Shown here: positions 27,843 through 36,431 of the stretch, in pieces
Position numbering within the stretch: position 1 is the stretch's first letter
Layout of the letters: every line of letters starts with the position of its first letter
NCBI RefSeq assembly: GCF_021277265.1
Contig: NZ_JAJSOH010000008.1
Location: 124,001 to 188,000 of the forward strand
Source of the DNA: Kineosporia rhizophila
GTDB taxonomy: Bacteria; Actinomycetota; Actinomycetes; Actinomycetales; Kineosporiaceae
Length of the DNA: 64,000 nt
Reading direction: 5' to 3'
Made by a program: the position numbers and the translations under genes
Notes under the pieces: generated by a model
Told to the model about the DNA's origin: nothing
Databases searched by the model: none
Seen by the model: only the letters and a program-made list of their open reading frames with translations

Positions 27843-29590
27843 CGACTCGCCTCCAGGGCCTCGTCGCCCAGTGCGTCCGAGTCCCGGGCGACCACGTCCC
27901 GATACCCAGGCTCCGAGCGCAGGAGGTGCCGGTGCGTGCCCTCCGCCACCACCCGTCCATTGTTCAGAAGCACCACCCGGTCGCAGCGGTCCAGCATCAG
28001 AGGGCTGGAAGTGACTACTAGAGTGCTCTTTCCGGCCCGGGCAACCCGCAGCCGTTCGGCGATCCGGGCCTCGGTGTGCGCGTCCACGGCCGAGGTCGGC
28101 TCCACCAGGATCAGCACCTGCACCTCCGGTTGCCCAGCCATCAGCACCGCTCGGGCCAGGGCCAGCCGTTGCCGCTGACCGCCCGAGAAGTCCCGCCCCC
28201 GTTCACCGACACCTGCCGCAAGTCCTCCCGGCAGTCCGGCCACCACGTCCTCGGCATCACCCACCCGCACCGCCGCCAGCACCTCCGCGTCCGAGTGCTC
28301 GCCGCGGGGATCGACCTGTTCGCGCAGAGTGCCGCTGAACAGCCAGGGTTCAGCCTCGCTGAGCAGGATCCGTCGCCGCACCTCGTCGTCGGGCACCTGG
28401 CTCAGCGGGACCGAGCCCCAGACCGGTGAGGCACCCTCCGCGGACAACCGGGCGAACCGGTCGGCGATGGCCAGGCCGGTCTCCGGCTGGGCACTGACCA
28501 CCGCCGTCAGCAGACCCGGGCGGACCCGAAGACCCGACTCCGGGTCCACGAGATCCCCGTGCGCAGACAGCGATACCGGCTCACGGACGTCCTCAAGCAC
28601 ATTGCCCTGAACCAGCACCCCGACCAGCCGCCCGGCTGCCACCTTCGACCGGACCCACATCGACAGCACCTGGGTGGCCGTCTCCAGCGGCAGCCGCAGG
28701 AACGCGGTGACGGCGTACACCGTGATCAGCTCGCCCACACTCAGCCGCCCGTCCAGCACCCCCCGCGCCGCCAGCCAGGTGAGCCCGGCCAGGAAGATCC
28801 CCGGCAGGAACACGTGCGCGGCCTCGAGCAGGGCCTGCAACCCGGCGACCACCACGCCCGCGCGCCGCACTTCCTGACTGCGCTGCGCGTACCGCGTCGT
28901 GAACTGCTCCTCGCCGCCGATACCCCGCAGCACGCGCAGCCCAGCCACGGTGTCCGCGCCCAGGGAGGTCAGTTCTCCTTCTGCCGTGCGCTGCTTCGAC
29001 TGCCGGGTCTGCAAGGGGCGAACCAGCACGATCGAGCCGGCCACGAGCAACGGCAGGCCGATCACCACGAACAGCCCGATCACCAGGTCGATCCGCAGCA
29101 GGTAGACGGTGACCGCCAGGAACGAGACCACCGAGCCGGCGCCGCGGGCCACGATGTCCATCAGGTCGGCGAAACGTGTGGCGTCGGTGCTGACCGCCTG
29201 CACCACCTCGCCGGTAGTGGTGCGCGCCGACACGGTCAGCCCCTGCTCGGCGACGTGCCGCCCGACCAGATGCTGCGAGCGCAACGCGGCGAGCAGCCAG
29301 TTGGACACCGCGAACCGGTGCCGCAGCGTGCTGGTCAGCGAGGCGCCCACACTCAGCCCGGCCAGCAGCAGGCAGCCGGTGATCAGGGCGTCGCGGTCGT
29401 CCCGCACCAGCCCGGCGTCGATCGTGTTGCCCACCACCAGCGGGATCGCGGCCTGCGAGCTCATCCACAGCACACCCAGTAGCACGGCCCCGGCCAGCGT
29501 GCGGCGCTGGGCCCGGGCCATCGAGCGGATGTAGGCGACGGCCGAGGAGGTGTCGGGCTCCGGTGGTGACGCATCAGGAAGCGTGATCAC
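27839..29590 (-). CDS. ABC exporter subunit with intact signature but missing Walker A
   Basis: 583 residues: exporter-type transmembrane domain (about 30-320) and an ATPase domain that has lost its P-loop (AVVSAQPETGLAIADRF where GXXGXGKST is expected) and has VLILVEPTSAVD with Val in place of the Walker B Asp, yet keeps a perfect signature DFSGGQRQRLALARA. It can thus supply only the signature half of one composite site to its partner. GTG start; TAGCGT (complement of 29599-29604) lies 8 nt upstream, suggesting a leaderless transcript. First gene of the pair. Confidence 0.92.
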   Translation of the reverse strand: MITLPDASPPEPDTSSAVAYIRSMARAQRRTLAGAVLLGVLWMSSQAAIPLVVGNTIDAGLVRDDRDALITGCLLLAGLSVGASLTSTLRHRFAVSNWLLAALRSQHLVGRHVAEQGLTVSARTTTGEVVQAVSTDATRFADLMDIVARGAGSVVSFLAVTVYLLRIDLVIGLFVVIGLPLLVAGSIVLVRPLQTRQSKQRTAEGELTSLGADTVAGLRVLRGIGGEEQFTTRYAQRSQEVRRAGVVVAGLQALLEAAHVFLPGIFLAGLTWLAARGVLDGRLSVGELITVYAVTAFLRLPLETATQVLSMWVRSKVAAGRLVGVLVQGNVLEDVREPVSLSAHGDLVDPESGLRVRPGLLTAVVSAQPETGLAIADRFARLSAEGASPVWGSVPLSQVPDDEVRRRILLSEAEPWLFSGTLREQVDPRGEHSDAEVLAAVRVGDAEDVVAGLPGGLAAGVGERGRDFSGGQRQRLALARAVLMAGQPEVQVLILVEPTSAVDAHTEARIAERLRVARAGKSTLVVTSSPLMLDRCDRVVLLNNGRVVAEGTHRHLLRSEPGYRDVVARDSDALGDEALEASR

Positions 29591-29671
29591 GTCAAGTCAC
29601 GCTACGGAGACGCGGGGTCCCTCCGCACCCCAGTTTCCGGGATGGTCACCCGCCCGCGTTACCGTTGCCGG

Positions 29672-30508
29672 ATGCTGCGTACCGCCCTCAAGCCACGCTG
29701 GCTGGCCCTCCTGGTGGTGATGCTGCTGGCCGCCTCGGTGATGGCCAAGCTCGGCGAATGGCAGCTCGACCGGGCCCGCGAGCACGGTGATTCGGCGGAA
29801 CAGGCGCAGGCGGCGCAACAGTCCACCCAGTCGGTCCCGATCGCTGAGGTGATCCGGCCGAGCGAGATGTTCCAGAGCGAGATGATCAACGCCAAGGTCT
29901 CGGTCAGCGGGCACTGGAGCGGTGCGGACCAGTTGCTGGTCGCCGATCGCGAGCTGGACGGGCGCCCGGGCCTGTGGGTGCTGACTCCGCTGATCGCCGA
30001 GGACGGCACCACGATCCCGGTGGTGCGCGGCTGGGTCGCCTCCGCCGCTGAGGCCACCGAGCCCGACAGCGACACCGACATCACGATCACCGGTCTGGTC
30101 CAGCCCACCGAGCCTCCGGTGGTCCGGCCGCCGGGCGAGACCTCGGGCCTGGCACAGGGGCAGGTCGAGCGGGTGGCCGTGGCCGAGCTCGCCGCGCTCT
30201 GGCCGCAGCCGATGATCACCGGGTTCGTGGTGATGGACTCGCAGACCCCGGCCACCGGCCCCGCCCTGACCCAGGTACCGCCCCCGGCCTCGGACGGGAA
30301 GCTCGACTGGGGCAACCTGTCCTACGCGATCCAGTGGTGGGCGTTCGCCCTGATCGCGCTGCTGTTCTGGTTCCGCCTGGTCCGCGACGACCACCGCGGG
30401 CTGCTGCGCCGCAACCCCGACGAAGAGGACGAGGCCGACGGGCCCGTCACCGACCTGCCCGAGAAAGAGGAATCACCATGGCCGCCGGCCAACGCGCCCA
30501 GGCGCTGA
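29672..30508 (+). CDS. SURF1-family cytochrome oxidase biogenesis protein
   Basis: 278 residues. Two transmembrane helices flank an extracytoplasmic domain: LALLVVMLLAASVMA near the N-terminus after LKPRWL, and WWAFALIALLFWFRL at about 225-240. GEWQLDRA, the VSGHW strand and VVRGWV match SURF1/Shy1 proteins that help assemble heme-copper oxidase. The ATG at 29672 is chosen because TACCGT (29660-29665) precedes it by 6 nt; an upstream ATG at 29642 would add 10 residues. The C-terminus is acidic. It overlaps the next gene by 31 bp. Confidence 0.87.
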   Translation: MLRTALKPRWLALLVVMLLAASVMAKLGEWQLDRAREHGDSAEQAQAAQQSTQSVPIAEVIRPSEMFQSEMINAKVSVSGHWSGADQLLVADRELDGRPGLWVLTPLIAEDGTTIPVVRGWVASAAEATEPDSDTDITITGLVQPTEPPVVRPPGETSGLAQGQVERVAVAELAALWPQPMITGFVVMDSQTPATGPALTQVPPPASDGKLDWGNLSYAIQWWAFALIALLFWFRLVRDDHRGLLRRNPDEEDEADGPVTDLPEKEESPWPPANAPRR

Positions 30509-30888
30509 GCAACGCGCTGCTGAGATACCGGATCCTGGCCTGGGTCACCGGTGTCTTCCTGCTGCTGCTCACCCTCCACATCGTGCTGCAGGGTTTCCAG
30601 GCGCAGGACACCGGTGAGTCGTGGTTCTCGAACGAGGGCATGAGCGCGGTGATCCCCGGCACCGGGCACGCCATTCCGATGATCCACGGCTGGCTCTACC
30701 TGATCTACGTGATCGTGGCGGTGGACCTGTGGATGCGCACCCGCCTGCCCGCCCTGGGCACCGTGGGGGTGGTCCTGGCCGGGACCATTCCGGTGATGTC
30801 GTTCGTGGCCGAGCGCTGGGTGACCGGCCGCGTGCGCCCGATGATCGGCGCCGTGGTGGAGAAGAAGGCCCGATCGGCCTCGGCCTGA
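30478..30888 (+). CDS. DUF3817 membrane protein
   Basis: 136 residues with three hydrophobic helices (ILAWVTGVFLLLLTLHIVL, HAIPMIHGWLYLIYVIVAVDL, LGTVGVVLAGTIPVMSFV). The GHAIPMIHGWLYLIYV centre is characteristic of DUF3817, a family usually encoded beside SURF1 and guaA in actinobacteria. The ATG at 30478 has AAAGAGG upstream inside the SURF1 gene. Role unknown, probably in the membrane. Confidence 0.88.
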   Translation: MAAGQRAQALSNALLRYRILAWVTGVFLLLLTLHIVLQGFQAQDTGESWFSNEGMSAVIPGTGHAIPMIHGWLYLIYVIVAVDLWMRTRLPALGTVGVVLAGTIPVMSFVAERWVTGRVRPMIGAVVEKKARSASA

Positions 30889-30909
30889 ATCGGCACTACC
30901 CTTGACTGC

Positions 30910-32502
<1,593 letters not shown>

Positions 32503-32503
32503 A

Positions 32504-32573
32504 AGCCCAACAACAAAGGACGGGTGTCTCGCCTACGTAGGCGAGACACCCGTCCTTTGTTTGAAGGGCTTTT
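32504..32573. terminator. Bidirectional terminator with 25-bp perfect arms
   Basis: 32512-32536 is exactly inverse to 32537-32561 (50-bp perfect palindrome, no loop, centre CCTACGTAGG). Outside it AGCCC (32504-32508) pairs with GGGCT (32566-32570), followed by TTTT. It starts 2 bp after the guaA stop and faces the convergent dehydrogenase gene. Confidence 0.9.
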
Positions 32574-32637
32574 ACAACTGAGGACGAGTGTGGGCCTCCC
32601 AGCCCGCGTCACCCGTCCGTTGGTGGCTGGCCAGCCG

Positions 32638-33501
32638 TCAGAACTCGCCGCTCGGCGTGGGCAGGAACGAGCGGGTGATGCCACCGAGCGGCATCGAGGT
32701 CATCGGGCCGCCGACCCGTTCGGGGGCGGGCGGGGGCTGCTGGCCGGTACGCGAGCGGCGGCTGGTCTCCGGCGGGATGCTGTCGGCGAAGGCCTCGGCG
32801 TCGTCCTGGGGCATGTACCCCAGCGCCCGGGCCGACCCCAGGTCCCACCACGCCCGGGTGTTGGCCGAGATGCCGTACGCGATCACGTGGCCGCGTACCT
32901 TGCCGCGCAGACTGGCGTCCATCAGCCGGGCCGCGTCCCCGGGGCTCAGCCAGGTGGACAGCTCACGACGGTTGACCGGCGCGTCCTTACAGGCGCCGAT
33001 GCGCAGCGAGACGACCTCCAGGCCGAACCGGTCGCTGTACAGCTGACCGAGCGCCTCCAGGGCCACCTTGGCCACGCCGTAGAACGTGTCCGGGCGGGGC
33101 CGAACGTCTACGCCCAGGTCGCTGCCGCCGGCTGTGCGCTCCCAGAAGCCGACTGCGTGGCAGCTGCTGGCCAGCACCACGCGCCGGATGCCCCGGCGCA
33201 GCGCCGCGTCGAGCACCGCCTGGGTGCCCTGGACGTTGGCCTCGAGAATCTGCGCCAGGGGAGCCTCGTGCGGGATGCCGGCCAGGTGGATCACCGCGCC
33301 GCAGCCCACCGTGGCGGCGTCGAGCGCATCGGCGTCGAGCACGTCGATCGAGCTGATGTCGGGGTCGCCGTCCGGGTCCCGGTCGAGCGAGTGCAGTTCC
33401 CAGCCCATGGCGGCCAGGCGCGGGCGCACCATCCGGCCGATGGTGCCCGCGGCCCCGGTGATCAGCACCGGTGACTGCGAGGAGGCCGCAAGGGTGGTCA
33501 C
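32638..33501 (-). CDS. NAD-dependent epimerase/dehydratase, uronate-dehydrogenase-like
   Basis: 287 residues from the GTG at 33501. Short-chain dehydrogenase fold with VLITGAAGTIGRMVRPRL for NAD binding, VIHLAGIPHE, LASSCHAVGFWER and catalytic FYGVAKVALEAL (Tyr-X3-Lys). The HAVGFWER stretch and LRIGAC resemble uronate dehydrogenases, so hexuronate oxidation is possible but not proved. TACTGT lies 7 nt before the GTG, favouring this start; an ATG at 33537 would add 12 residues. The Pro/Arg-rich C-terminal 40 residues are an extra tail. Confidence 0.82.
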   Translation of the reverse strand: MTTLAASSQSPVLITGAAGTIGRMVRPRLAAMGWELHSLDRDPDGDPDISSIDVLDADALDAATVGCGAVIHLAGIPHEAPLAQILEANVQGTQAVLDAALRRGIRRVVLASSCHAVGFWERTAGGSDLGVDVRPRPDTFYGVAKVALEALGQLYSDRFGLEVVSLRIGACKDAPVNRRELSTWLSPGDAARLMDASLRGKVRGHVIAYGISANTRAWWDLGSARALGYMPQDDAEAFADSIPPETSRRSRTGQQPPPAPERVGGPMTSMPLGGITRSFLPTPSGEF

Positions 33502-33600
33502 GGTTGGGACAGTAGCCGGGCCTGCCGCGGTTGGCATCCCCCGATCGCGTGTCCGGCCGGTGCTGGAGAGTGACCGCCGCCGTGGGGAAGTCCAGGTAGT

Positions 33601-34398
33601 TCAGCCCGCAACGGTGACCCTCCGTTCCCGGGATCCGGCCCGGACCTGATGTTTCAGCTTCTCCTCGGGGCCCACGAAGGCCCCGTCCCACACCACCGAG
33701 GCGGTGATCTCGCCGATCACCTCGGCGCCCGCACCGACCACGTTCTCGCCCTTAGAGGCATGCAGGTTGGCCTGCAGGTAGTCGGCCGGAGTACCGCAGT
33801 CGATCGCAACGTCATCCTCCGGAAGCACCCAGAGGTCGAGCAGACCGTCGGCCAACTGTTGCCGCCAGAGCACCTCGTACAGCCCGGTCGGCTTGGGCTT
33901 GAGGTGCTTGATCAGGTGCCAGGGCAGCAGGCAGGCCCCCACGTAGCGGACCGGGCGCCCCTCGGAGGTGGTGAAGTCACGCTTCGTCTCGTCCGGCAGG
34001 CAGAGCAGACGGCAGCGCTCGCCGTCCCAGCCCTCCACGAAGCCTCTGAGGCCCCCGGGGAGGTACTGGTCGGCGTTGGTCACCAGGGCGTGCCGCCCGT
34101 TCAGCCAGGGCAGGAGGTTGGCCACGCCACCGGCCGTGCCCAGGGCCTCGGCGCCCGGCTCGACCGCCACGGTGGCCCGGCCCTCGCAGTGCTCGCGAAT
34201 CTGCTCAGCGTGGTGGAAGGCGTTGACCGCCAGGTTGGCCGGCCCCTCCCCGGTGAGCGGACGCAGACGGTTGAGGGCATGGTCGACAAGGGGGACATTT
34301 CCTACCGGGCACAGCGGTTTGGGGCGCAGCTCGGTGAGCGGACGTAGGCGCCGGCCCTCCCCCGCCGCGAGAACGATCCCGGCCAGCTGCTCAGCCAT
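33601..34398 (-). CDS. Sugar-1-phosphate nucleotidyltransferase family protein
   Basis: 265 residues, single domain. GIVLAAGEGRRLRPLTELRPKPLCPVGNVPLVDH is the nucleotidyltransferase signature (the GXGXRXRPLT loop and the KP pair), NADQYLPG is the metal-binding Asp motif. AIDCGTPADYLQANLHA near the end is common in GlmU-like and MurU-like enzymes. No acyltransferase hexapeptide domain. It lies 13 bp upstream-to-downstream of the Nudix gene on the same strand and may form a short operon with it; sugar substrate unknown. Confidence 0.85.
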   Translation of the reverse strand: MAEQLAGIVLAAGEGRRLRPLTELRPKPLCPVGNVPLVDHALNRLRPLTGEGPANLAVNAFHHAEQIREHCEGRATVAVEPGAEALGTAGGVANLLPWLNGRHALVTNADQYLPGGLRGFVEGWDGERCRLLCLPDETKRDFTTSEGRPVRYVGACLLPWHLIKHLKPKPTGLYEVLWRQQLADGLLDLWVLPEDDVAIDCGTPADYLQANLHASKGENVVGAGAEVIGEITASVVWDGAFVGPEEKLKHQVRAGSRERRVTVAG

Positions 34399-34411
34399 GC
34401 GTCTGGTTCTC

Positions 34412-34966
34412 TCAGGCGCCGAGCCGGCGGCCCTGGTGCGGGGCGGTGTCGATGCCTGTGTTGGCCGCGCCTACCCCGGAGGTGCCGTTGAAGCGCACGA
34501 ACTCGGCCACGGCGGTGCGGGTGGGCTCGTCGGTGGTCTGCGGATCCATCAGGTCGCCGACCGGCACCCAGCCGGCCTCCAGCGCCTCGCCGGACGCCTG
34601 CACCGCGAACGGCTCGTCGACCTGCACCCAGAACAGGATGTCGACGCGGCGGGAGCCCGGCTCGACCACGGTGGAGAACGGCAGGCCGACCTCGACCCGC
34701 AGGCCGGTCTCCTCCTCGACCTCGCGCACGACCGCCGACGAGGCGTTCTCGCCGCGGTTGAGCAGGCCGCCGGGGAACGTCCAGCCGCGCCGGTGCCGCT
34801 GTTTCAGCATCAGCAGCGAGCCGTCGTGCTCGATCAGCGCGAGCGCGCCCACGGTGTGGCCCGGGGCGACCCGCCGGATGATCCAGAGGCGGAGGAAGCG
34901 GGGCAGACGACGGTAGAGGCTCAATGCCATCGCATACGGGCGGCGCACTATCTGACGGCCGGACAT
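34412..34966 (-). CDS. Nudix hydrolase
   Basis: 184 residues. The Nudix box is complete: GGLLNRGENASSAVVREVEEETGL (G, E, REVEEE, G in the right places), from about residue 66. The N-terminal part RLPRFLRLWIIRRVAPGHTVGALALIE is shared with actinobacterial Nudix proteins next to nucleotidyltransferases. Substrate unknown, possibly a nucleotide sugar given its neighbour. It is divergent from the tandem-Nudix gene at 35104. Confidence 0.88.
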   Translation of the reverse strand: MSGRQIVRRPYAMALSLYRRLPRFLRLWIIRRVAPGHTVGALALIEHDGSLLMLKQRHRRGWTFPGGLLNRGENASSAVVREVEEETGLRVEVGLPFSTVVEPGSRRVDILFWVQVDEPFAVQASGEALEAGWVPVGDLMDPQTTDEPTRTAVAEFVRFNGTSGVGAANTGIDTAPHQGRRLGA

Positions 34967-35103
34967 CCCCGCAGGATAGGGCAGATGCCCGTTTCCGGTG
35001 ATTCGGGTGGTGCCCGGGTGACGTCACCGAGGTCACGATCCGGCGTCGCGTCGGCCGGACAACTGTCCAACAATGCCCGGCGGTAGGCATGTAGCGTCTT
35101 CGG

Positions 35104-36315
35104 GTGCCGTCCGCCGAATCGCAGCCCTCCCAGTCCCGGCCCAGCGCCCCCAAGCTCCGCCCGGTGCAACGGACAGCGGCGTACGGGGTGGTCAGCGACG
35201 GTTCCGGCGGTGTGCTGCTCTTGCGGGTGCCGGGCGGGAACGACCCGCAGGGGCGGTGGTCGTTGCCCGGGGGAGTGGTCCGGCACGGCGAGCATCCGCG
35301 CGATCGGGTGCGGGCCGGGCTGCTGGAGCAGACGGGTCTGCGCGCGGCGAGCATCACGCCGCGGGACGCCGGGGCCGATGTGGTGGAGCTGCCGGAGCAG
35401 GGGGTGAGCGTGCACACGCTGCGGCTGCTGTTCGACGTCACCCTGCCGGGCCGGCCCGCCGGGATCGGGGGTCCGGGGCGGCCGGCGGCGCTGAGCGAGG
35501 AGGAAGTGCTCGCCCATCAGCTGGAACTCGACCGGATCGACCGGCTGCCGGGGGAAGACCCGGTGGTCACCCCGGCCCCGGAGTCGCTGGGCGAGTTGCC
35601 CGCCGCGGTCGCCGTGGTGGTGCCGCCCGGTCCGGACCGGCCGGTGGCCCAGTTCGTCGGCCGGTTCATGGCCGAGGGCGAACTGGCCGGGCTGCCGCTG
35701 TCCGGGTTTCTCCGTTCCATGTTGCTGGGCGAGGGCGAAGGCGAAGACGAGGAACAGCCGCTCAGCGGCGATGTGACCCTGCTCGACCCACCGATCGATC
35801 CGGCTCTGTTGCTGCCGCCCCCCGAGCCTGCCGAGCCGGCGGTGGGGGATCCGGAAGTACCGGTCTTCGTGCAGCGCCCTGCGGCTTACGCGGTGCTGGT
35901 CGACGAGGACGCCCCCGGCGGTCCGCGGATGCTGCTGAGCAAATTCACCGGCAGCGCGAGCACCTGGACGCTGCCGGGCGGCGGGATCGATCACGGCGAG
36001 CACCCCCGGCTGGCTCTCCATCGCGAGATCTACGAAGAGGCGGGGCTGACGTACCAGGCCGGGCCGCTGATCGACATCTCCAGCCGGCACTTCGTCGGGC
36101 GCGCTCCGCACGGCCGGCTCGAGGACTTCCACGCGGTGCGGCTGATCTACGCCGGTTCGGTGCCGGTGGACCAGGAACCGCAGGTGATCGAGGTGGACGG
36201 TTCCACCGACGAGGCGGCGTGGATCCCGGTCGCCGACCTCACCCGGATGGGGGCGGTGCCCACGGCGCACGAGGCACTGGCGGCCTGGCGTGCGTATCGG
36301 GACGGAGCCGGCTGA
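35104..36315 (+). CDS. Tandem Nudix protein, first domain degenerate
   Basis: 403 residues with two Nudix folds joined by a ~100-residue acidic linker. In the first (about 25-165) the box reads GGVVRHGEHPRDRVRAGLLEQTGL, with the metal-binding REUXEE replaced by RAGLLEQ, so it is probably inactive. In the second (about 255-395) GGGIDHGEHPRLALHREIYEEAGL is intact. The GTG start follows TAGCGT (35092-35097) by 6 nt. Its TGA overlaps the ATG of a 38-residue ORF, which in turn overlaps the DNA methylase gene, so all three are translationally linked. Confidence 0.87.
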   Translation: MPSAESQPSQSRPSAPKLRPVQRTAAYGVVSDGSGGVLLLRVPGGNDPQGRWSLPGGVVRHGEHPRDRVRAGLLEQTGLRAASITPRDAGADVVELPEQGVSVHTLRLLFDVTLPGRPAGIGGPGRPAALSEEEVLAHQLELDRIDRLPGEDPVVTPAPESLGELPAAVAVVVPPGPDRPVAQFVGRFMAEGELAGLPLSGFLRSMLLGEGEGEDEEQPLSGDVTLLDPPIDPALLLPPPEPAEPAVGDPEVPVFVQRPAAYAVLVDEDAPGGPRMLLSKFTGSASTWTLPGGGIDHGEHPRLALHREIYEEAGLTYQAGPLIDISSRHFVGRAPHGRLEDFHAVRLIYAGSVPVDQEPQVIEVDGSTDEAAWIPVADLTRMGAVPTAHEALAAWRAYRDGAG

Positions 36316-36431
36316 TGGGACGCTGGTATCGGGTGGTGCGTAAGACGAGTCGCAGTGTCCGCCGGGGCACACGGCGGGCGGTCCGGCTGGTCTGGGGACG
36401 CCGTCGGAAACGGTCGAGAGGGATGTGGTGA
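36315..36431 (+). CDS. 38-residue Arg-rich small protein
   Basis: ATG at 36315 shares one base with the preceding TGA and the ORF ends inside the start region of the methylase gene (start at 36425). The product (MGRWYRVVRKTSRSVRRGTR... to ...RRKRSRGMW) has about 18 Arg/Lys in 38 residues and two aromatic clusters. It could be a nucleic-acid-binding peptide or simply a coupling ORF that brings ribosomes to the methylase start. Not recognised. Confidence 0.45.
   Translation: MGRWYRVVRKTSRSVRRGTRRAVRLVWGRRRKRSRGMW

Noticed and set aside
30334..30477. Upstream extension of the DUF3817 frame
   Set aside because: Lies inside SURF1; the ATG at 30478 has an RBS and begins the conserved part.
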